DNA from: Gammaproteobacteria bacterium
GTDB taxonomy: Bacteria > Pseudomonadota > Gammaproteobacteria > Steroidobacterales > Steroidobacteraceae
Assembly (NCBI GenBank): GCA_003134045.1
Contig: PLAH01000144.1
Coordinates: forward strand, 1-59,198
DNA length: 59,198 nucleotides
Direction: 5' to 3'
Shown: positions 53,887 through 59,198 of the stretch, piece after piece
How the letters are laid out: each line of letters opens with the position of its first letter
How positions within the stretch are numbered: position 1 is the stretch's first letter
Program-made: the position numbers and the translations under genes
The notes under the pieces: generated by a model
What the model saw: the letters and a program-made list of their open reading frames with translations, nothing else
The model's database searches: none
What the model was told of the DNA's origin: nothing

Positions 53887-54183
53887 GTGTCAGGCCTGTT
53901 CGTGGGATCCGATGCGACGTTCATTATCGGCATACTTGCGGTGGCCTGCATGCTAGGGTCCTATGGACTCGCCCGCAGTCCCTATTCGAGCATGGCTTTT
54001 GCGATTGCGTGGACACTAGGCGCGATATTCCTACTCTTAGAACGTGTTTGGCCGATAGCCGCGATCCAGGCTGTTTTTGCCCTGATTGCGTTTCGACGGT
54101 ACTGGAGGGCAAGACGCTGCCCGCCCGCTCGTCAAGAGATCGGCAAAGTGAATGAGAAGCGTGCGCCGCCGCCGGACCGCTGA
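53887..54183 (+). CDS. small three-helix membrane protein
   Basis: 98 residues from a GTG. Hydrophobic segments FIIGILAVACMLGSYGLA, SMAFAIAWTLGAIFLLLERV and AAIQAVFALIAFRRYWRAR form three closely spaced helices, followed by a basic cytoplasmic tail. The layout (G-x-L...A-Y/S-Y-G-L..., then a third helix ending in A-F-R-R-Y) resembles the CBU_0592-type small membrane proteins. The match is by eye. The 3' end overlaps the kdpD remnant, which runs the other way, by about 50 bp. Confidence 0.55.
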   Translation: MSGLFVGSDATFIIGILAVACMLGSYGLARSPYSSMAFAIAWTLGAIFLLLERVWPIAAIQAVFALIAFRRYWRARRCPPARQEIGKVNEKRAPPPDR

Positions 54184-54884
54184 GTCGCATCAATTTGACC
54201 GCCGTGGGCCATGACGATGGCGCGGCAAATCGACAATCCCAAGCCGGCGCCGCCCGCGCTGCTTTCGTCGCGGCCGCGCTGGAATTTTGCAAATAGTTGC
54301 TCAACATCCCCGGGAGGAAGACCGGGGCCTGTGTCTTCGATGCTGACTCTCACAAATGGGTCCTCCAGTACGGCCTCAATGGTTGCGTGGGTTCCCGATG
54401 GCGTGTGTTTCACGACGTTCTCGAGGAGATTGGTGAATACCTGCAATAGCAGCGCGCTATCCACATGCACGGGAGGCAAACCCGTCAGTACGCGAGACTC
54501 CACCGGATGCTCGGCCAGGCGCGTACCGAGCCGTTCCAGCGCCGAGCTCACGAGGTCGTCGATCATCACCCAATCAAGGCGCAAGGAAAACTGGCCGCTC
54601 TCGAAGCGCATCAGGTCCAGCACATTGGATATGATCTCGGCCATTTCTTTGGATTTGCCCTCGATTTGCGCGGTCAGAGAGCGGCGCGCTTCTGGATCAA
54701 ACGTCATCGAGGGATCGTTGAGTGCACTGCTCGCACCCGTGATCACTGCAAGCGGCGTCCGCAGGTCGTGCGAGATGCTGGCGAGGAGCGTATTGCGAAG
54801 CCGCTCGGTTTCCGCGGTGACACGCGACTGTTCCGCCTCTTCCTGCAGGCCTGCGCGCTCCAGCGCGAGCGCGATCTGCGCCAC
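54132..54884 (-). pseudogene. kdpD: C-terminal half of a KdpD-type sensor kinase
   Basis: 250 residues that begin inside the usual KdpD GAF region (AQIALALERAGLQEEAE). The kinase core is intact: H-box LLASISHDLRTPLAVITGASSAL, N-box FTNLLENVVKHTP, G1 SIEDTGPGLPPGD, and G2 SSAGGAGLGLSICRAIVMAHGG. The KdpD signature SHDLRTPL...LGAAS-like is present. The N-terminal KdpD/USP domain and membrane helices are absent; the next upstream codons contain a stop (TGA near 54931). No kdpE is found in the window. It may still be translated from a GTG at 54884. Confidence 0.8.
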
Positions 54885-54989
54885 CCGGCCATGTGAGCGC
54901 GCCGATGCCTCGGCCCGCCACGTGGTTCACGTGGCCTGATAACCCCCTGTCGTGCGCCGCAGCCGCGGATCGTTCTCCCATAGGCCACT

Positions 54990-57053
54990 CTATACAAGCC
55001 CGAATGCAGTGAGGCAAACGTCGATCAACTTGATGCCGACCCACGGCAACAGTATCCCGGCGAGTCCGTAGATCCACGGAGTGCCGCGCGAGCGACGCGC
55101 GGCGGCTTCCGCGCGCGCCTTGACTCCCCGCGCGGCCAGCACGAGAAGCGGGCCAATGATCAAGGCAGTGAAGATCACCGCCGACAGAATCGCGCTCCGT
55201 GGGCTCATGAGCCGCATGACGTTGAGCGCGTTCAGCGCAGGATACGTCGCGGCCAACGTCACCGGCATGATCGCGAAGTACTTTGCCAGATCGATGGCCA
55301 TGCTGAAGGTCGTGAGCGAACGGCGCGTCATCAGCATCTGCCGGCCCGTCTCGACGATCGCGATGAATTTCGTCGGATCCGAGTCGAGCGCGACCAGGTT
55401 GCTAGCTTCCTTGGCCATTTGCGTGCCCGAGTTCATCGACACGGCCACGTCGGCCTGCGCGAGCGCCGGCGCATCATTGGTCCCATCTCCGCACATGGCG
55501 ACCCGGTGCCCTTCCTTCTGGCATTGTCGAATGAGTTCACGCTTCCGTTCCGGCGTCGCTTCGGCCAGAAAATCGTCCACGCCCACCTCGGCGGCGATCG
55601 CGGTTGCAGTCAGCCGATTATCTCCGGTTACCATGATGGTTTTGATGCCCATTCGGCGTAGCGCCGCGCAGTGCTCACGGATACCGCTCTTGACGATATC
55701 GCGTAGGTCGATCACGCCCAGGACCCGAGGACCGTCGGCGACCACGAGCGGCGTGGCACCGGAGCGAGCCACTTCGTCGACCAGCTCGCTGACCGCTGGC
55801 GGCCAGCTGCCGCCTGCCGCCTTCGCGAAGTGGCAAACTGCATCTGCCGCGCCCTTGCGAAGCCTCCGACCTTCCAGGTCGATGCCGCTGATGCGCGTCT
55901 GCGCGGAGAACTCATGGAACGTCGGCGCCATGTCGGACAGATCCCGCAGCTGTTGATCTGGCATCTGCATCACGAGCGCGACGATTGAGCGGCCCTCCGG
56001 TGTGTCATCGGCGAGCGAGGCGAGCTGCGCCACGTCCAGCAGGTCGCGGGCGGCAATTCCCGGAGCCGGCCGAAACGCGACAGCATGCCGGTCACCGCGC
56101 GTGATCGTTCCTGTCTTGTCGAGCACCAGCACGTCAATGTCAGCCGCGGCTTCCACCGCGACGCCGGAGGTTGCGATGACGTTGGCCCGCATCAACCGAG
56201 CCATGCTGACGAAGCCAAGCGCGGCGACCGCTGCGCGGGTCGTGATCGGAATGGAGCACACGAGCAGCGCGACGAGCGCCGAGAGCGCCAGAACGCCGCC
56301 TGCACCCGCACTCCTAGGCGCGAGCGGCGCGATACTAAGCAGGAACGCGATCGGTGCCGTCGCGAGCAACATCGACAAGACGATCTCCTGCGGGGTGCCG
56401 GAGCCCCGGGCGCCCTCCCAAATCGTGACCATCGGGTCGAAAAATCCTTCACGGCTTCTCACGCGCACGACGAGCCAGTCGGAGAGCACACGCGTGCCGC
56501 GGGACACGTACGACACATCCCGACGCACGGCGCGCAGTACGGGTGCCGACTCTCCGGTCACCGCGGCTTCACTCACCGACGCCGCTCCTTCGATCACCGT
56601 GCTGTCGGCGGGAATGATGTCGTTGGCTTCGACCAACACGAGATCGCCACGACGCAGCGCACCCGCTTCGACGAGACGGTACTCGCTGCGATTGATGCCG
56701 AGCAGCCGCTTCGCGTACAAATTTCGGCCCATCGATCGCAGCGTCGCCGCTCGTGCCTTGCCCCACTCTGCGGCGACTGATTCTGCGAAATTCGCCAGCA
56801 GGACGCTCAACCACAGCCACGCCGCGATCGCAAGAACGAACGCTGAGCGCCGCGCGCCATCCGGCGCACCGACGGCCGTCGCCAATCCGAAGATCGTCGT
56901 GAAGATGCTCGCAACATAGACCCCGAGAGTCACGGGGTTTCGGAACTGCACACGCGGGACGAGCTTCGTCAACGAATTCCGAATGGCCGCGGACACGATA
57001 GCGCGGCTCAGAAGGCTCGTGGGCGGGTCACCGCCAGGCACGGTGCCGTTCAC
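54990..57053 (-). CDS. kdpB: divergent KdpB-type P-type ATPase
   Basis: 687 residues, near the KdpB norm. Conserved: AAVTGESAPVLR, VLVLDKTGTITRGDR (phosphorylated Asp), MGIKTIMVTGDNRLTATAIAAEVGVDDFLAEATPERK, CGDGTNDAPALAQADVAVSMNSGTQMAKEASN, and the KdpB-specific IDLAKYFAIMPV with Asp and Lys in helix 5. Diverged: the helix-4 region, normally IPTTIGGLLSAIGIAGM, reads IPITTRAAVAALGFVSM. The C-terminus is WIYGLAGILLPWVGIKLIDV, as in KdpB. It is 2 kb upstream of kdpA instead of between kdpA and kdpC. Pump activity with this KdpA/KdpC pair is plausible but uncertain. Confidence 0.9.
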   Translation of the reverse strand: MNGTVPGGDPPTSLLSRAIVSAAIRNSLTKLVPRVQFRNPVTLGVYVASIFTTIFGLATAVGAPDGARRSAFVLAIAAWLWLSVLLANFAESVAAEWGKARAATLRSMGRNLYAKRLLGINRSEYRLVEAGALRRGDLVLVEANDIIPADSTVIEGAASVSEAAVTGESAPVLRAVRRDVSYVSRGTRVLSDWLVVRVRSREGFFDPMVTIWEGARGSGTPQEIVLSMLLATAPIAFLLSIAPLAPRSAGAGGVLALSALVALLVCSIPITTRAAVAALGFVSMARLMRANVIATSGVAVEAAADIDVLVLDKTGTITRGDRHAVAFRPAPGIAARDLLDVAQLASLADDTPEGRSIVALVMQMPDQQLRDLSDMAPTFHEFSAQTRISGIDLEGRRLRKGAADAVCHFAKAAGGSWPPAVSELVDEVARSGATPLVVADGPRVLGVIDLRDIVKSGIREHCAALRRMGIKTIMVTGDNRLTATAIAAEVGVDDFLAEATPERKRELIRQCQKEGHRVAMCGDGTNDAPALAQADVAVSMNSGTQMAKEASNLVALDSDPTKFIAIVETGRQMLMTRRSLTTFSMAIDLAKYFAIMPVTLAATYPALNALNVMRLMSPRSAILSAVIFTALIIGPLLVLAARGVKARAEAAARRSRGTPWIYGLAGILLPWVGIKLIDVCLTAFGLV

Positions 57054-57111
57054 GATCTGCCCCTTGCGATCATTGGCAGGCGCTTAATAAAGTAATAAAA
57101 GGTATCCTCGA

Positions 57112-59198
57112 TCAATGGCGGCGAGTCTGCAGCTCCTCCAGTGTGCGCTTCAGCGCCTCCAATTTCTCACCTGCCTCAGCGAGCTTTCCGGCAGCCGTCA
57201 GTTGCTGATAATCGATGAAGTCCCGAGCCGCCTCGGCAATCAGGGCGTTGATGTCACCCGGAGCTGCCGGCACCGCGGTTGTGGCGCTCGCTGGCCGTGC
57301 GGCGGGAGCAACCGGCGAGACTTGCGCGCTGAGCATGGACGGAGCCGTCCCGAACAGGGCGGCCAGCGCCGCTTCGAACGTCGGCCCGTAAGCGAGCCGA
57401 TCCTGCACCGCGAGCACCACCAACCGCAGCTCAGGCATGGGACTGCGATCTGCTTGCAGGTAGATAGGCTCCGCGTAGAGCAGCGCCCGCCCGATCGGAA
57501 TGACGATCAGGCCGCCGCGGCGCACGTGCGAACCTTGCTGATTCCACAGCGACAACTGACCAGACAACTGGGCGTTCTGATCTATGCGGGCCTCGATCTG
57601 CGAGGGTCCGTCGATCAGCTTGGTCTTGGGAAAGTCGTAGACCACCGCCTCGCCATAGTGTTCTCCGTCGCTTCGACCTGCAATCCAGCCAATCAGGTTG
57701 TTGCGATTGGCCGGCGTGAACGGGAGGATCGCGATGAATTCGGTCGACCGTTCGCCCGGCAGGGTCATCAGCACGAAGTTGGGTTCCATGACCTGTTGGT
57801 GCTGATCGGGCATGATGACTTCCGTGGCCACGCTCCAAAGATCCTCCCGGTTGTAGAACACATCGGGATTCGTCATGTGGTAGAGACCGTAGACGGCGGC
57901 CTGCACGTTCAGCAGCAGTTCCGGGTACCGCACATGCTTGCGCGCGGCGGCCGGCATCGCCGCCGCGTCGGTGAACAAGCCGGGAAACACCGCCCGATAG
58001 GCGGCGATAACCGGATCGTGCGTGTCGAACACATAGAATGTCGTCTTCCCGGTGTATGCATCGATCAGGATCTTCACGCTGTTGCGAATGTAGTTGATCC
58101 TGTCATCGCCTAGCAGGTAACGGCGCGCGTACGGATAGCTGTCGGACGTCGTGAAGGCGTCCATCAGCCAGTAGAGTCGGCCATCCTCGCCGACCACGAC
58201 GTAGGGGTCCGGATCGAGCGTGAGAAACGGCGCGAGTTCCTGCACGCGTTCGCTTAAGCGGCGACGCATCAGCAAACGACTCTCCGAATTCACATCGTCG
58301 CTGAACGGCAGTTTCGCGAGATCACCGCGATCGAGCGCGATCAGCGTACGGCGGAGCCAGCCGCCCAGCCGAATGCCGCCATTGCCCTGGTAGGAGGTCA
58401 AATTGTTGGCATCGCCTTGCGGGTAGTTGAATTCCTTCTGGCGAGTCTTGACGTAGACATCGGTATTGGTGAGCTCACCAAAATAAATCTCCGGGCGCGT
58501 CACTGTGAGACCCGGAATCGTGCTCTGGATCGGCATATTGCTGAGGACGAGTGTCGGCAGCCCCTCAGGCGTGAAGCCGTTCACTGGGTTCATCGTGACG
58601 CCGTACCCGTGGGTATAGATCAGCTTCTCGTTGATCCAGTTGCGGCTGCTTTGCGGCAACTTTTCCACATTGAGTTCGCGGGTCGCCAGCATCATCTGGC
58701 GGACCGAACCTCCGATCTGATATCGATCGATGTCGATGCCTGGGAAGTCGTAGTAAGTCCGGATTTCCTGAATCTGACGGAGCGTATCCTGCAACGCCCG
58801 CCAGTCCCATAGACGTATGTTCTCGAGCGTCGTCTGATTGTTGGCCGGTTCCACCGCCTCGATTCCAGTGTCGGCGGGAAACGCGTGCGTCTCGATGCGG
58901 TCGAGCGCGTAAGCCCGCCGTGTCATTTCTATATTGTGTGCAATGAAGGGCCGCTCTCGCACCAGCTGGTTCGGTGCAACGATAAAATCACCGACGTACC
59001 AGCGCACGACGGCTAAGATCAAGTAGCAGGCGATGGCTGGAACGGCGGTAGCGAGCAGCCAGCGCGGGCGCGGTGCCGAGACTGCAGCAACCCCGGCGAT
59101 GACCGCGCCGGCGACCAGCGCCACGCAGACTGCCAGCATACCGTTCAGGGTGACGTGCGCGTCCGTGTAGGTGACGCCCGTAAAGACTGCGCCGTCCT
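57112..59198 (-). CDS. UPF0182 family membrane protein (5' truncated by window edge)
   Basis: The frame is open to the right edge; before the internal ATG at 59139 it reads VFTGVTYTDAHVTLNGMLAV, the usual UPF0182 sequence preceding its last helices, so the true start is outside. Visible: two helices (VCVALVAGAVIAGVAAV, WLLATAVPAIACYLILAVV), then the large extracytoplasmic part with ERPFIAHNIEMTRRAYAL, IRTYYDFPGIDIDRYQI, YTHGYGVTMNPVNGFTPEGLP, EIYFGELTN and YPELLLNVQAAVYGLYHM. The C-terminus is a coiled coil (AAGKLAEAGEKLEALKRTLEEL). Function unknown. It is 58 bp upstream of kdpB on the same strand, so possibly cotranscribed. Confidence 0.9.
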   Translation of the reverse strand, partial: DGAVFTGVTYTDAHVTLNGMLAVCVALVAGAVIAGVAAVSAPRPRWLLATAVPAIACYLILAVVRWYVGDFIVAPNQLVRERPFIAHNIEMTRRAYALDRIETHAFPADTGIEAVEPANNQTTLENIRLWDWRALQDTLRQIQEIRTYYDFPGIDIDRYQIGGSVRQMMLATRELNVEKLPQSSRNWINEKLIYTHGYGVTMNPVNGFTPEGLPTLVLSNMPIQSTIPGLTVTRPEIYFGELTNTDVYVKTRQKEFNYPQGDANNLTSYQGNGGIRLGGWLRRTLIALDRGDLAKLPFSDDVNSESRLLMRRRLSERVQELAPFLTLDPDPYVVVGEDGRLYWLMDAFTTSDSYPYARRYLLGDDRINYIRNSVKILIDAYTGKTTFYVFDTHDPVIAAYRAVFPGLFTDAAAMPAAARKHVRYPELLLNVQAAVYGLYHMTNPDVFYNREDLWSVATEVIMPDQHQQVMEPNFVLMTLPGERSTEFIAILPFTPANRNNLIGWIAGRSDGEHYGEAVVYDFPKTKLIDGPSQIEARIDQNAQLSGQLSLWNQQGSHVRRGGLIVIPIGRALLYAEPIYLQADRSPMPELRLVVLAVQDRLAYGPTFEAALAALFGTAPSMLSAQVSPVAPAARPASATTAVPAAPGDINALIAEAARDFIDYQQLTAAGKLAEAGEKLEALKRTLEELQTRRH

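Noticed and set aside
40626..59198. Second copy of the tRNA-Pro 3' end marking the island's right border
   Set aside because: None seen by eye; a computed repeat search is needed, and the border may be outside the window.
1..59198. CRISPR arrays, rRNA genes, retrons or prophage structural genes
   Set aside because: No regularly spaced repeats, rRNA-like sequence, reverse transcriptase or phage structural protein was found.

Overview
The window is high-GC DNA from a gammaproteobacterium. The gene order fimV-truA-accD-folC-SPOR/dedD-cvpA-purF, followed by miaE, lpxH, gltX, cysS and folD, is the chromosomal neighbourhood known from Pseudomonas, Xanthomonas and related orders. The many TonB, DUF6152 and DUF6644-type genes fit a soil or aquatic lineage near Xanthomonadales, Nevskiales or Steroidobacterales, but that placement is inference.

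Layout. Positions 1-16,300 are housekeeping core: the FimV C-terminal part, tRNA pseudouridylation, acetyl-CoA carboxylase beta, folylpolyglutamate synthase, a SPOR protein, CvpA, PurF, a Ser/Thr kinase, MiaE, LpxH, a periplasmic cyclophilin, GltX, CysS, two small stress-type membrane proteins and FolD. Positions 16,300-28,200 are mixed metabolism and regulation: a flavodoxin-like protein, a MarR regulator with a very clear promoter/operator, a sorbosone-dehydrogenase-like protein, a large unknown secreted protein, a YbhB protein, a complete glcDEF glycolate oxidase operon, a Cys-less DksA-like protein and a cytochrome-like lipoprotein.

Positions 28,180-37,620 hold the most interesting unit. 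It has two converging operons: DUF6152, two paralogous unknown exported proteins and two DUF6644-like membrane proteins on +; a rhodanese-like protein, a TonB receptor and a Tat-exported amidohydrolase on -. Next to them lies a sigma-54 enhancer-binding protein (SfnR-like, no sensor domain). I read three sigma-54 promoters (28339, 35704, 36341) and an identical 18-bp element upstream of two of them. The whole block therefore looks like one sigma-54 regulon controlled by its own activator.

Positions 40,549-48,200 form a decayed integrative element at a tRNA-Pro(UGG) gene: a truncated integrase, a HTH protein, an intact tyrosine recombinase, an AbiEii-type toxin-antitoxin pair, a frameshifted probable mobilization gene, a truncated LuxR-type regulator, Tn3 and IS66 transposase remnants and a 5'-truncated kup. 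Positions 48,200-59,198 are a rearranged potassium and membrane region: DUF2254, an outer-membrane protein, kdpC and kdpA without kdpB between them, two EF-hand scraps, a small membrane protein, a kdpD remnant, a divergent kdpB placed 2 kb upstream, and a UPF0182 protein cut by the window edge.
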